Shown one piece after another: positions 24,842 through 33,780 of a stretch of 64,000 nt of DNA (positions are counted from its first letter, which is position 1; the number at the start of each line of letters is the position of its first letter). Below the pieces are notes generated by a model. The model did no database searches. It was not told the DNA's origin and was given only the letters and a program-made list of their open reading frames with translations. The DNA comes from Croceivirga sp009797885 (lineage in GTDB: Bacteria; Bacteroidota; Bacteroidia; Flavobacteriales; Flavobacteriaceae): assembly GCA_045866215.1 (NCBI GenBank), contig AP035880.1, positions 1,302,001-1,366,000 of the forward strand. The letters are read 5' to 3'. The position numbers and the translations under genes are program-made.

Positions 24842-25786
24842 TTAATTCATTGCCACGATAGTGGAATCCTGTGCCTGTTCCGCCGGCGCTTCTTCCGGTT
24901 CGGAAGGTGCATCCGGGTCCACCCAAATTTCCCCTTCCGGTGCTTTTGGATTTGCCGGCGTGGTGCCTTGGAACTGCAATAGATAGCTTGCCACCTGGGC
25001 CATTTCCACGGGCTTTAAGCTATTTTTCCATGCGACCATTCCCTTACCGTCACGTCCTCCTTCCGAAATGGTACGGAACACATTTTTTATGCCCCCGCCC
25101 AAAATCCAGTATTCATCGGTGAGGTTTGGACCAATACCTCCCCCACCATCTGCCATATGGCAAACCACACAATTTGCCGTGAAGATTTTTTCACCTGCCG
25201 ATAAATCAGAGGCATCCGTAAGCACTTCCACGGTATTCACATCCACCAAATTCTTTGCTGTCTTCTTATACTCCTCAATTGCGATTTTGGCCTCGGCCAC
25301 CTCATTTTCATACTCTATCGCCTGGGTATAGTCCCCAACGATATGGAAACGTACCAAATAGACCAACCCAAATATGATGGTCACATAGAACATATAGACC
25401 CACCATGGGGGCAATACATTGTCCAATTCCCGAATACCATCGTAATTGTGATCCAAAATAATCTCCCCTTCCTTTTCAATGGAGCGACTCCTCGTTAATC
25501 TCTTGTAGATGTTGTCCAGCCATTTGAACTCGACTTTCCTGTTCTTTGCCTCCAGATATCGTTCTTGCGCATCGGCGGACAAGGTTTGGAACATGACGTT
25601 TTCTATGGATTTCAAAATGACTTCGATGGCTATCAAAATCAATAGGACCATCAGCATAAAAAACTGGGTGATCGGATATTCAATGATGGCCGGTTTGTCA
25701 CCGGAATCAATGAAGTACTCCATCAATCCGAAGACGATGAAAAACAATACTGGGATTCGTATCCACCAAGGTGTTCTAGACATCAT
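24842..25786 (-). CDS. ccoP: cbb3 oxidase subunit CcoP with a single haem site
   Basis: 314 residues. Two hydrophobic segments near the N-terminus, the CcoP N-terminal helix with DNVLPPWWVYMFYVTIIFGL (about 117-136), then one cytochrome c domain with CVVCH and IGPNLTDEYWILGG. Classical CcoP has two CxxCH motifs; only one is present here. The tail is acidic and alanine/proline-rich (SEPEEAPAEQAQDS). Its start overlaps the end of ccoQ by 11 bp. It delivers electrons to CcoO/CcoN. Confidence 0.93.
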   Translation of the reverse strand: MMSRTPWWIRIPVLFFIVFGLMEYFIDSGDKPAIIEYPITQFFMLMVLLILIAIEVILKSIENVMFQTLSADAQERYLEAKNRKVEFKWLDNIYKRLTRSRSIEKEGEIILDHNYDGIRELDNVLPPWWVYMFYVTIIFGLVYLVRFHIVGDYTQAIEYENEVAEAKIAIEEYKKTAKNLVDVNTVEVLTDASDLSAGEKIFTANCVVCHMADGGGGIGPNLTDEYWILGGGIKNVFRTISEGGRDGKGMVAWKNSLKPVEMAQVASYLLQFQGTTPANPKAPEGEIWVDPDAPSEPEEAPAEQAQDSTIVAMN

Positions 25787-25976
25787 AACTTTCTTTATTT
25801 ATTGGTTGGTCATTATCCAAGGGCAGTTCGCCCATTTCCTTAATATGGGATTTGCTTGCGGTAAACACCCACCAAAAAAGCAGGGCGAAGAACACAAAGA
25901 ATATCAATAGTGATATCATGGGATAGGTTGCAATCCCATCGATACTTTCCATATGGCTTTTTACAAACTTCAACAT
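25776..25976 (-). CDS. ccoQ: cbb3 oxidase small subunit CcoQ
   Basis: 66 residues with a single membrane helix (about 20-40, ISLLIFFVFFALLFWWVF), as in CcoQ/FixQ, which stabilises the CcoNOP complex. Lies 4 bp behind ccoNO and overlaps ccoP. Confidence 0.88.
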   Translation of the reverse strand: MLKFVKSHMESIDGIATYPMISLLIFFVFFALLFWWVFTASKSHIKEMGELPLDNDQPINKESYDV

Positions 25977-25980
25977 CGCC

Positions 25981-28182
25981 TTATTTGTTTTCTGACAGTA
26001 AACCGTCGTTGTCCTTTACTTTTATATCCGTACCCAATCTTTGCAGATAGGCAATCAAGGAAACAATCTCACGATCGCGCATTTCCACAAACTCCTCCCC
26101 ATTTTCCTGGGCATACTTTTTATCCGCCTCGTAGGTCCTCACAAATTCTGGATCGCTATAAAGGTTTTTCTCTATTTGAAGTGCCTGTTCTGCCATAGAT
26201 TGCTGTGCATTGGTAATGTCCTCATCCGTGTAAGGCACGCCCAAGGTCACCATTGCATTCATTTTGGCTTCAACACCACTTCTATCGTGCTTATTCTTCA
26301 CCAACCATTGATAGGCCGGCATAATGGATCCTGCGGAAGTACTTTGCGGATCGTACATATGGTTCAAATGCCAGTTGTCCGAATATTTGCCTCCCACTCG
26401 AAGTAAATCAGGTCCTGTACGCTTACTTCCCCAAAGGAAAGGATGATCGTAAACAAACTCCCCTGCTTTGGCATACTCCCCATAACGTTCCACTTCGCTG
26501 CGGAAGGGCCGAATCATTTGGGAGTGGCAACCCACACATCCTTCACGGATATAAAGATCACGTCCTTCCAACTCCAATGGAGTATAGGGTTTAACACTTG
26601 TAATGGTGGGGATATTGGATTTTACCAATAAGGTTGGGATAATCTGGACGATCCCTCCAATCAATATGGCCACTGTGGCCAAAATGGTCAATTGAACCGG
26701 TCTTCGTTCCAACCAGGTGTGGAAGGTTTCCCCTGCGGTCCTTCTACCAGTGACCCTTGTCAAGGCAGGGGCCTCTGCCAACTCATCCTCAACCGCACTT
26801 CCTTTTCTAATGGTCACGATAACATTGTATACCATGATCAGCATTCCCACAATAAAGAGGGTACCTCCAATGGCACGCATCCAATACATGGGGATGATCT
26901 GTTGTACCGTTTCCAAGAAGTTACCGTATACCAAAGTTCCATCTGGATTAAACTCTTTCCACATGAGTGCTTGTGTAAAACCGGCAACGTACATGGGCAA
27001 AGCATACAATACGATACCCAGGGTGCCTATCCAGAAATGAAGGTTGGCGAGCCCTTTGGAATACAAAGTGGTCTTGAACATCTTTGGCACCAGATAATAA
27101 ATCATACCAAAGGTGAGGAAGCCATTCCACGCCAAGGCACCAACGTGTACGTGGGCAATGACCCAGTCACTAAAGTGGGCAATGGCATTTACATTTTTTA
27201 GGGACAACATGGGTCCTTCAAAAGTGGCCATACCATAACCGGTAATGGCTACTACCATAAACTTCAATGTAGCATCACTCCGCACTTTGTCCCAAACGCC
27301 CCTAAGGGTCAACAGTCCGTTGATCATACCACCCCAGGAAGGTGCAATAAGCATTACGGAAAACACAACCCCAAGATTTTGGGCCCAATCCGGTAATGAG
27401 GAGTACAACAAATGGTGCGGTCCTGCCCAGATATAAATAAATATCAAGGACCAAAAGTGGACAATTGATAATCTATAGGAATATACCGGTCTATTTGCGG
27501 CCTTGGGCACAAAGTAATACATAAGGCCCAAGAATGGAGTAGTCAAAAAGAAGGCCACAGCATTATGTCCATACCACCACTGAACCAAGGCATCCTGAAC
27601 CCCAGCGTATACTGAATAACTTTTTAAAGCGGCCACGGGCAATTCCAGACTATTGAAAATATGCAGTACCGCCACCGTGACAAAAGTGGCTATATAAAAC
27701 CAAATCGCCACATATAAATGGCGTTGTCTCCGTTTGAGGATCGTACCGATCATGTTCCAACCAAAAACAACCCAAATCACAGCAATGGCAATATCTATGG
27801 GCCATTCCAGCTCTGCGTATTCTTTTGAGGTGGTAATCCCCAAAGGAAGGGTTATTGCGGCCGACACAATAATGAGCTGCCAACCCCAAAAATTGATGTT
27901 GCTCAGTGCATCGCTGAACATCCTCGCCTTTAACAATCGCTGCAAGGAGTAATACACCCCAGCGAAAATGGCGTTACCCACAAAAGCAAAAATTACGGCA
28001 TTGGTATGCAATGGACGAAGACGTCCAAAACTTAGCCATGAAATACCGTCGGTCAGGTTGGGAAACAAAAACATAAAGGCCAGTAAAAGGCCCACCACCA
28101 TTCCCACAACTCCCCATAGCATCGTGGCATAGAGGAATTTTTGTACGATTTTATTATCGTAGTGAAATTGCTGTACTTCCAT
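25981..28182 (-). CDS. ccoNO: Fused cbb3 oxidase subunits CcoN-CcoO
   Basis: 733 residues. The first ~475 form the 12-helix haem-copper subunit CcoN: haem b ligand in LHTNAVIFAFVG, CuB ligands in WWYGHNAVAFF and GPHHLLYSS, haem b/b3 histidines in SDWVIAHVHVGALAW. The remainder (about 490-733) is CcoO: a membrane helix then a cytochrome c domain with GCVGCHSQM at about 545 and a Met ligand in SIMPAYQWL. The N-O fusion is usual in Bacteroidota. Terminal oxidase of high oxygen affinity; proton-pumping core of the locus. Confidence 0.96.
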   Translation of the reverse strand: MEVQQFHYDNKIVQKFLYATMLWGVVGMVVGLLLAFMFLFPNLTDGISWLSFGRLRPLHTNAVIFAFVGNAIFAGVYYSLQRLLKARMFSDALSNINFWGWQLIIVSAAITLPLGITTSKEYAELEWPIDIAIAVIWVVFGWNMIGTILKRRQRHLYVAIWFYIATFVTVAVLHIFNSLELPVAALKSYSVYAGVQDALVQWWYGHNAVAFFLTTPFLGLMYYFVPKAANRPVYSYRLSIVHFWSLIFIYIWAGPHHLLYSSLPDWAQNLGVVFSVMLIAPSWGGMINGLLTLRGVWDKVRSDATLKFMVVAITGYGMATFEGPMLSLKNVNAIAHFSDWVIAHVHVGALAWNGFLTFGMIYYLVPKMFKTTLYSKGLANLHFWIGTLGIVLYALPMYVAGFTQALMWKEFNPDGTLVYGNFLETVQQIIPMYWMRAIGGTLFIVGMLIMVYNVIVTIRKGSAVEDELAEAPALTRVTGRRTAGETFHTWLERRPVQLTILATVAILIGGIVQIIPTLLVKSNIPTITSVKPYTPLELEGRDLYIREGCVGCHSQMIRPFRSEVERYGEYAKAGEFVYDHPFLWGSKRTGPDLLRVGGKYSDNWHLNHMYDPQSTSAGSIMPAYQWLVKNKHDRSGVEAKMNAMVTLGVPYTDEDITNAQQSMAEQALQIEKNLYSDPEFVRTYEADKKYAQENGEEFVEMRDREIVSLIAYLQRLGTDIKVKDNDGLLSENK

Positions 28183-28184
28183 AA

Positions 28185-28376
28185 TTATTCAGTTTGACTT
28201 TTATTTTGGTTGTTATTCTTATCGGTAGTATCCACCAGTTCATCTTCAAAAAGCATCCGGACGGACGGTGTATAGGAATCGTCATATTGACCGCTCCTGA
28301 CCGTAAAGATGAAAGCTGCAAAAAAGACAATAGCAACACACACACTTATGCTCAGTAACACATAAATTACGCTCAT
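28185..28376 (-). CDS. ccoS: cbb3 assembly protein CcoS
   Basis: 63 residues: one N-terminal helix (about 4-25), then GQYDDSYTPSVRMLFEDE, the conserved CcoS motif with the acidic/aromatic pattern that follows the helix. Needed for insertion of cofactors into cbb3 oxidase. First gene of the cco operon, 2 bp from ccoNO and directly behind the Fnr-type promoter. Confidence 0.9.
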   Translation of the reverse strand: MSVIYVLLSISVCVAIVFFAAFIFTVRSGQYDDSYTPSVRMLFEDELVDTTDKNNNQNKSQTE

Positions 28377-28395
28377 ACCTATTTAAATTCGGGTG

Positions 28396-28439
28396 TAAAA
28401 CTACCTTTATGATTCATCGAAAAAAATGACATTTATCAG
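28396..28439 (-). promoter_or_regulatory. Crp/Fnr-type operator and −7 element of the cco operon
   Basis: On the minus strand the operator reads CTGATAAATGTCAT (28439-28426) and the −7 element TAGTTTTA (28403-28396), spacing 29.5 bp; predicted +1 near 28391, 15 nt before the ccoS ATG. Confidence 0.82.
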
Positions 28440-28443
28440 ATTT

Positions 28444-28860
28444 TTAAATAAAAAATCCTTTATTTTTTTCTTTTCGGATCATGGTCACCAAAGCACCCAT
28501 GATGATTATATTTTTACCTATGTATTGACCTAATAAGGTAGGGACCAAGGGTGCATGGGCAAATGAATCATTAGGGAAAAACAGCAGTGGCGTAAAAGTG
28601 AATACCATATGCGCCAATGCAATGACCACCACCTGTTTTCTAAAAATTCCAATAAGCAATAGCAGCCCAATACCGACCTCTAAAATGGCCAGCAAGGTTA
28701 CCGCGGCCTGATCGGTCACCAACCCAAACGTTAATTGGTGGATGGTGTTCCTGGCCAGTTCCTCGGCCGGGCTTGTGCCCGGGAAGAACTTTAAACTTCC
28801 AAACCATAAGTACACCAAACCTATAGTGCTGGACAAAATTGTTTTGTTACCGATCATCAT
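28444..28860 (-). CDS. DoxX-like four-helix membrane protein
   Basis: 138 residues with four predicted membrane helices; GLVYLWFGSLKFFPGTSPAEE and the LAILEVGIGLLLLIG stretch resemble the DoxX/YkgB-like superfamily. Lies 12 bp behind ccoI and ends just before the ccoS promoter, so it is co-transcribed with ccoI. Function unknown; a link to quinone or redox stress is typical for the superfamily but not shown here. Confidence 0.75.
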   Translation of the reverse strand: MMIGNKTILSSTIGLVYLWFGSLKFFPGTSPAEELARNTIHQLTFGLVTDQAAVTLLAILEVGIGLLLLIGIFRKQVVVIALAHMVFTFTPLLFFPNDSFAHAPLVPTLLGQYIGKNIIIMGALVTMIRKEKNKGFFI

Positions 28861-28872
28861 TCCGTTTTTGCT

Positions 28873-31257
28873 TTACGTTTCTGTTTTCGTTTTGAATTTT
28901 GAACCTATATAATTGGTGGCAATTGTGGTAAATACCACTATACTAATGGAGCTCAAGGGCATCAATATGGCCGCAATTACAGGTTTTAACTGGCCGGTCA
29001 CGGCAAAATACAGGCCTACCACATTGTAACAAAGCGACAATAAAAAACTCAGTTTTATGATTCCTATGGATTGTTGGGAAAGCTTTAGGAACCTAGCTAG
29101 CCCTGTAAGCTTTCCAGCATCCAAAATAGCATCACAGGCAGGTGAAAACACATTTACATTTTCCGAAACCGCTATACCCACGTTACTTTGGGCCAAGGCA
29201 CCAGCATCATTGAGTCCATCCCCTACCATGAGTACATTTGCATGCTCTTGTGATTTTTTAATGAACTTGAGTTTATCCTCTGGCTTTTGGTCAAAAAACA
29301 TGGGGAGTTGAAAAGGAAACATTTTTTCCAACTTTTTCCGTTCCCCATCGTTATCCCCGGAAAGAATCACCAGTGAAAAGTTCCCCATGAGCCCTTTAAA
29401 GAGCGTAACCAGACCTTCCCTGTATTTGCTTTTGAACACAAAACGGCCCTTATAATTTTCATCGGCACTAATATGGACCGATGTTTCCGTCCTGGTCCCT
29501 TCTTGGGTGCCTACGTAGTTTGCCGATCCCACTTTCATGGTATGCTGTCCGAGTTTTCCCTTGACCCCCTTTCCAGTATGTTCGGAAAACTCATCCAACG
29601 TCTTTATCTGACAACTTTCCAAAATACCGTACAATTCCCTGCTTAGGGGATGGTTTGAAGCCCGTAAGGTATTCTTGAGCAAAGAAGCTTCATCATCGGT
29701 CAATTCCATACCCTCATAGACAATGGTATTACCGGAATTTGAAGTCAGTGTCCCTGTTTTATCAAAGACAACGGTATCTATTTTGGCCAATCTTTCTATG
29801 GTATTCGTGTCCTTAAGGTAAAAACCGTTACGACCAAAAATCCGCAATAGGTTTCCAAGGGTGAAAGGTGCGGCCAACGCAATGGCACAAGGACAGGCGA
29901 TGATCAGGACCGCCGTAAAGACATTGAGCGCCTTTGACGGGTCCTGCCACAACCAGTACGATGTGGCAATGGTGGCAATGGTCAGAACCGCAATAGTGAA
30001 CCGTTTACCTATGGCGTCGGTTAGGGTCTGGAATTCACTGGCCTTATTTTTTGCAAAGGCAGAATTGCTCCACAGCTGGGTAAGATAACTCTGGGATACG
30101 GATTTTATGGCCTCTATTTCAAGTACCCCGCCCAATTGTTTGCCTCCGGCGAACAACTTATCGCCCGATGATTTGGGCACGGATTCCGATTCCCCGGTGA
30201 CAAAGCTGTAATCTATCTGCGCGCGTCCATGGATAAGGATGCAATCCACAGGAATGATTTCCTGATTACGGACCAAAAGCCTATCGCCCTGTTTAACCCT
30301 ATAGATTTCGATGTTCTCCTCCCCATCACTATCGGTTACCCGCGTTACCCCAATGGGGAAATAGGATTTATAGTCTCGCTCAAACGATAGATGGGCATAG
30401 GTTTTTTGTTGAAAAAACCGTCCTACCAATAAGAAGAACACCAAACCGGTAAGGCTATCAAAAAAGCCCGAACCCAAATCAAAGACAATATCCACGGTAC
30501 TTCTTATGAACAAGGTCAGGATTCCCAAAGCTATGGGAACATCAATGTTCAACAACTTGGAGCGCAATCCTTTAAAGGCCGAAGTGAAATAATCCTGGGA
30601 AGCGTAAAAAACTACGGGCAGGGAAAAGGAAAACATCAACCATCTAAAGAAGGTTTTGTATTGATCCAACCAATATTCCTGGACTTCAAAATACTCCGGA
30701 AAAGAAAGGAGCATTACGTTCCCAAACGAAAAACCGGCAACTCCCAATTTATAGATAAGGTTCCGGTCCACCTTCTTTTTTGCCTGGGAATAATCCTCAA
30801 GGACAATGGAAGGCTCGTACCCTATTTTGGCCAACAGTATGGCAAGTTCCTTTAGGTTTAGCCCCTCACTATCAAAGGTTATCCTGGCCCTTCGTTTTGG
30901 AAAATCAACCTGGGAACTTTTGATAAAAGAACTCAATCTGTTTAAATTTTCCAGCACCCAGATACAGGAACTGCAGTGCATATGTGGTATATGGAATTCA
31001 ACTACCTGAATCCCGTCCTCATTGAAATCCAGTAGCTTCTCCGCCACTTCCGGATTTTCCAAAAAATCAAACTTATTGGCTACCTCTTTGGGAGTGGCCC
31101 CCGCCGCGCTTTCCAGATCGTAATACCCTTCCAATCCGCTCTTATGAAAAATTTCATATACGGTCTTACAACCATTGCAGCAGAAGTTTTTTTCATCAAA
31201 TAGGACAGCCGTACGCCCACAAGGGTCACCACAATGGTAACAGGTTGAAGATGACAT
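28873..31257 (-). CDS. ccoI: CcoI/FixI copper-transporting P1B ATPase
   Basis: 794 residues. An N-terminal cysteine block (CYHCGDPC and CCNGC) precedes a heavy-metal-associated domain (HMHCSSC), then eight membrane helices. ATPase marks: CPC motif in IIACPCAIALAAP, phosphorylation site FDKTGTLT, VGDGLNDAGAL hinge, SxHP loop ASNHPLSRE. It moves copper into the periplasm for cbb3 assembly. Start: I prefer ATG 31257 (MSSSTCYHC) over 31269 or 31263; the upstream ATG 31281 lies before the predicted transcript start. Shares a divergent Fnr-type operator with the regulator gene on the other strand. Confidence 0.94.
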   Translation of the reverse strand: MSSSTCYHCGDPCGRTAVLFDEKNFCCNGCKTVYEIFHKSGLEGYYDLESAAGATPKEVANKFDFLENPEVAEKLLDFNEDGIQVVEFHIPHMHCSSCIWVLENLNRLSSFIKSSQVDFPKRRARITFDSEGLNLKELAILLAKIGYEPSIVLEDYSQAKKKVDRNLIYKLGVAGFSFGNVMLLSFPEYFEVQEYWLDQYKTFFRWLMFSFSLPVVFYASQDYFTSAFKGLRSKLLNIDVPIALGILTLFIRSTVDIVFDLGSGFFDSLTGLVFFLLVGRFFQQKTYAHLSFERDYKSYFPIGVTRVTDSDGEENIEIYRVKQGDRLLVRNQEIIPVDCILIHGRAQIDYSFVTGESESVPKSSGDKLFAGGKQLGGVLEIEAIKSVSQSYLTQLWSNSAFAKNKASEFQTLTDAIGKRFTIAVLTIATIATSYWLWQDPSKALNVFTAVLIIACPCAIALAAPFTLGNLLRIFGRNGFYLKDTNTIERLAKIDTVVFDKTGTLTSNSGNTIVYEGMELTDDEASLLKNTLRASNHPLSRELYGILESCQIKTLDEFSEHTGKGVKGKLGQHTMKVGSANYVGTQEGTRTETSVHISADENYKGRFVFKSKYREGLVTLFKGLMGNFSLVILSGDNDGERKKLEKMFPFQLPMFFDQKPEDKLKFIKKSQEHANVLMVGDGLNDAGALAQSNVGIAVSENVNVFSPACDAILDAGKLTGLARFLKLSQQSIGIIKLSFLLSLCYNVVGLYFAVTGQLKPVIAAILMPLSSISIVVFTTIATNYIGSKFKTKTET

Positions 31258-31280
31258 ACACATTTGCATTATACCGAACA

Positions 31281-31354
31281 CAAAGATGGAATAAGGTGCC
31301 TTGGAAAAATATGACTTATGTCATCTTTTATGGATTCGTAGAAAAGTACCTTTG
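31281..31354. promoter_or_regulatory. Divergent promoter with one central Crp/Fnr-type operator
   Basis: Operator ATGACTTATGTCAT (31311-31324) has perfect 5-bp arms. At exactly 29.5 bp on the right is TACCTTTG (31347-31354, full −7 match) and at 29.5 bp on the left, minus strand, CATCTTTG (31288-31281, one mismatch). One site can thus activate both ccoI and the crp/fnr gene. The predicted plus-strand +1 is 31359, which is the A of the ATG of the regulator gene. Confidence 0.87.
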
Positions 31355-31358
31355 TGCT

Positions 31359-32045
31359 ATGGGTAACTGCACAGAATTACAGTCCAGGCAATTAAAGGAT
31401 TTTGAATCGTTATCAAACGAGGTAAAGCAGGAACTTCTGAGGACCTCGGAATCCTTGAGCATTCCCAAAGGCAAGGTCATTTTCAAGGAAAACCAACCAT
31501 TGCACAAACTGTATTGTATAAAAAAGGGAGCATGTAAATTCAGTAAAGTGGACAACATTGGACAGGAGCACGTCCTCCGTTTTTTGGGAAAGGGGGAAAT
31601 AATGGGCAAACGCTCCCTACTTACCAACAACGGCGCCGAGGTTAGTGCGGTGGCCCTTTCCGATACTGAATTATGCTGTTTGGACAAAAACACTTTTTTG
31701 AAAAGTTTAAGGGAGAATCCCGGATTCCTCCAAGACTTTTTGGATGTCCTTATCGAAGATGTCAATATCAACGAATACACCCGTATTATCTTCTGTGTCC
31801 ATAAAGGCATCAAACAACGTTTGGCGCATCTTTTGGTGTACTTGCTAAAAAAATATGGAGCCGATAGGAATGGTAGGCTCTGGGTACGACTGAAAAGGGA
31901 GGATATGGCAACTGTTCTGGGCACATCACCTGAATATGTCATAAACCTTCTCACAAATTTTAAAAATGCTGGACTCATAAACACTGTAAGAAGTGAAATT
32001 CATGTTCTTTCCAAAGAGGGACTGGAAAGAATTGGGAATTCCTAA
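31359..32045 (+). CDS. Crp/Fnr-family regulator 1
   Basis: 228 residues from ATG 31359 (MGNCTELQS). A cNMP-binding-like barrel (about 25-130, with GEIMGKRSLL) and a C-terminal winged helix (about 150-222). Only one Cys (Cys4) stands in the N-terminal region, so the classical FNR four-Cys cluster is absent; other Cys occur within the barrel. In the recognition helix the sequence is TSPEYVINLL: the Glu that reads TGA is kept but the usual Arg is Asn. Its own promoter carries a perfect operator, suggesting autoregulation or control by regulator 2, and its mRNA may be leaderless. Confidence 0.9.
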   Translation: MGNCTELQSRQLKDFESLSNEVKQELLRTSESLSIPKGKVIFKENQPLHKLYCIKKGACKFSKVDNIGQEHVLRFLGKGEIMGKRSLLTNNGAEVSAVALSDTELCCLDKNTFLKSLRENPGFLQDFLDVLIEDVNINEYTRIIFCVHKGIKQRLAHLLVYLLKKYGADRNGRLWVRLKREDMATVLGTSPEYVINLLTNFKNAGLINTVRSEIHVLSKEGLERIGNS

Positions 32046-32106
32046 AGAATTGCAGTTTTTATTTGCTATAGAACTCTTAATTTTAGACGTCAGGTAAATT
32101 TAAATT

Positions 32107-32799
32107 ATGGATAATAGCAGATGTGAGAATTGCATCGTGCGGCAATTCAATTCCCTACGGGCAATGAACAAGGAGGAATTGAAAAAAGTCTCCGATTCCA
32201 AAATCAGAAAATCAGTCAAAAAGGGGGAACCCTTGTTTGAAGAAGGTGAAAAACTCAATGGGGTCTATTGCGTTAGAGCAGGAGTTTCCAAACTTTCCAA
32301 GCTCAGTCCCAACGGTAAAGATCAAATTGTAAAACTAGCTACCAAAGGGGAAGTAATGGGCCAGAGGTCCGTTATTGCCGAAGAGCATTCCAACCTCTCC
32401 GCTGTCGCGGTCAGTGACATGGATGTTTGTTTTATTCCCAAGGAAAGCATTACCACCACATTACAGAAAAATCCGAACTTTACCCTGGAAGTTCTAAGGC
32501 ACATGGCCCATGAGCTCAAGGAAGCGGATGACGTTATTGTCAATATGAGCCAAAAAACCGTGAAACAGCGCATTGCGGAGGCCTTTCTTTATTTAAAGAA
32601 CAATTTTGGGGAAGACAATGATGGGTTTTTGGCCCTTACACTTTCACGTGAGGATATTGCCAATGTTGTAGGTACTGCCACGGAATCTGCCATTAGGATC
32701 ATTTCTGAATTTAAAAAGAAAGGGTTGATCCATACCTCTGGAAAGAAGGTGGGCATTAAGGACGAGCGAAAGCTAAGGGATTTGGCCGAAGGATTTTAA
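32107..32799 (+). CDS. Crp/Fnr-family regulator 2
   Basis: 230 residues. N-terminal CENCIVRQF (Cys6, Cys9), barrel about 25-135 and winged helix about 155-225. The recognition helix reads TATESAIRII with both Glu and Arg of the FNR type, matching the TGA/TCA half-sites of the operator family in this window; it is therefore the better candidate for the regulon activator. Further Cys at 55 and 108 could complete an Fe-S or redox site, but the spacing is not that of E. coli FNR. Promoter: TAATTTTA at 32078-32085 is a plausible −7; no operator was found, so it may be constitutive. Confidence 0.9.
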   Translation: MDNSRCENCIVRQFNSLRAMNKEELKKVSDSKIRKSVKKGEPLFEEGEKLNGVYCVRAGVSKLSKLSPNGKDQIVKLATKGEVMGQRSVIAEEHSNLSAVAVSDMDVCFIPKESITTTLQKNPNFTLEVLRHMAHELKEADDVIVNMSQKTVKQRIAEAFLYLKNNFGEDNDGFLALTLSREDIANVVGTATESAIRIISEFKKKGLIHTSGKKVGIKDERKLRDLAEGF

Positions 32800-32817
32800 C
32801 ACAGCATTTCTTTAAAG

Positions 32818-32861
32818 CTGATAATTGTCATAGTATTACTATCCCTACCCTCCTAATTTTA
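32818..32861 (+). promoter_or_regulatory. Crp/Fnr-type operator and −7 element of the second usp
   Basis: Operator CTGATAATTGTCAT (32818-32831) and −7 element TAATTTTA (32854-32861), spacing 29.5 bp; predicted +1 near 32866, ATG at 32884. Confidence 0.82.
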
Positions 32862-32883
32862 TACTATCGTAAAAAAAATTGGG

Positions 32884-33780
32884 ATGAAACGGATTTTAAT
32901 ACCCACGGACTTTTCTAACAACGCATGGAACGCCATTTGCTATGCCATGCGACTCTTTCAGAACCAAGAATGTGATTTTTTCCTGCTGAACACCTATACC
33001 CCTGTTATCCCCAGCAGTAGATTCATGGCTCCAATGGTGAACGGGGTCCGTATAGAGGATGCCGTTCGTTCTACTTCAGAAAATGGATTGAGCAAGACCG
33101 TGAAGAGAATTCGGAAGGAATTCAATAATCCCAAACATTCCTTTGAAACCATTTCCTCCTTCAATCTTTTGGCCGATGAGGTAAAGGATGTTGTGGACAC
33201 CTATGGTATAGACCTGATCGTAACGGGTACCAAGGGGGCATCTGGGATGGACGAAGTCTTCATGGGCAGCAATACCGTTCGCATTATAAAGAACACCAAA
33301 AAGTGTCCGATCTTGGCCATTCCAAGGAATTTTGAGTACATGGCGCCATCGGAAATTGCGTTTGCCACGGATTTCAATCGGTTTTATTCACTTTCCGAAC
33401 TAACACCATTGATTGATTTGGCCAATTCATTTGAAGCCACCATTAGAATTGTTCATGTCCAATATGAGATAAAGGCTTTAACAGAGTTGCAATTGTTCAA
33501 TCTCAATATGCTCAGAAAATATTTTGCAAATGTGGAACATTATATCCACACGGTTTCCGAGCTAAACTCCGTTTCCCATACCTTGGACGTCTTTTCAAAG
33601 GAATTGGACATCCATTTGTTGGCCATGCTCCACTACCAGCACAGTTACATGGAACGCATGACCCGGGAACCCATTGTAAAGCGAACAGCCTTTCACACCC
33701 AAATTCCATTATTGGTGATTCCGGAATTGGGAATGGAGCCCACAACTAAGGAGCGAAAGGAAGAATTACGTAGTTACTAG
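32884..33780 (+). CDS. Tandem-domain universal stress protein
   Basis: 298 residues. The first UspA domain (about 1-148) begins KRILIPTDFSNNAWNA and carries the ATP signature TGTKGASGMDEVFMGSNT; the second (about 155-285) is degenerate, lacking the glycine motif, so only one nucleotide site is expected. Own Fnr-type promoter: induced with the cbb3/nos genes. It converges with a small membrane-protein gene, overlapping by four bases at the stop codons. Confidence 0.88.
   Translation: MKRILIPTDFSNNAWNAICYAMRLFQNQECDFFLLNTYTPVIPSSRFMAPMVNGVRIEDAVRSTSENGLSKTVKRIRKEFNNPKHSFETISSFNLLADEVKDVVDTYGIDLIVTGTKGASGMDEVFMGSNTVRIIKNTKKCPILAIPRNFEYMAPSEIAFATDFNRFYSLSELTPLIDLANSFEATIRIVHVQYEIKALTELQLFNLNMLRKYFANVEHYIHTVSELNSVSHTLDVFSKELDIHLLAMLHYQHSYMERMTREPIVKRTAFHTQIPLLVIPELGMEPTTKERKEELRSY

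Noticed and set aside
33512..33745. Minus-strand frame opposite the second usp
   Set aside because: Shadow of a well-supported gene.
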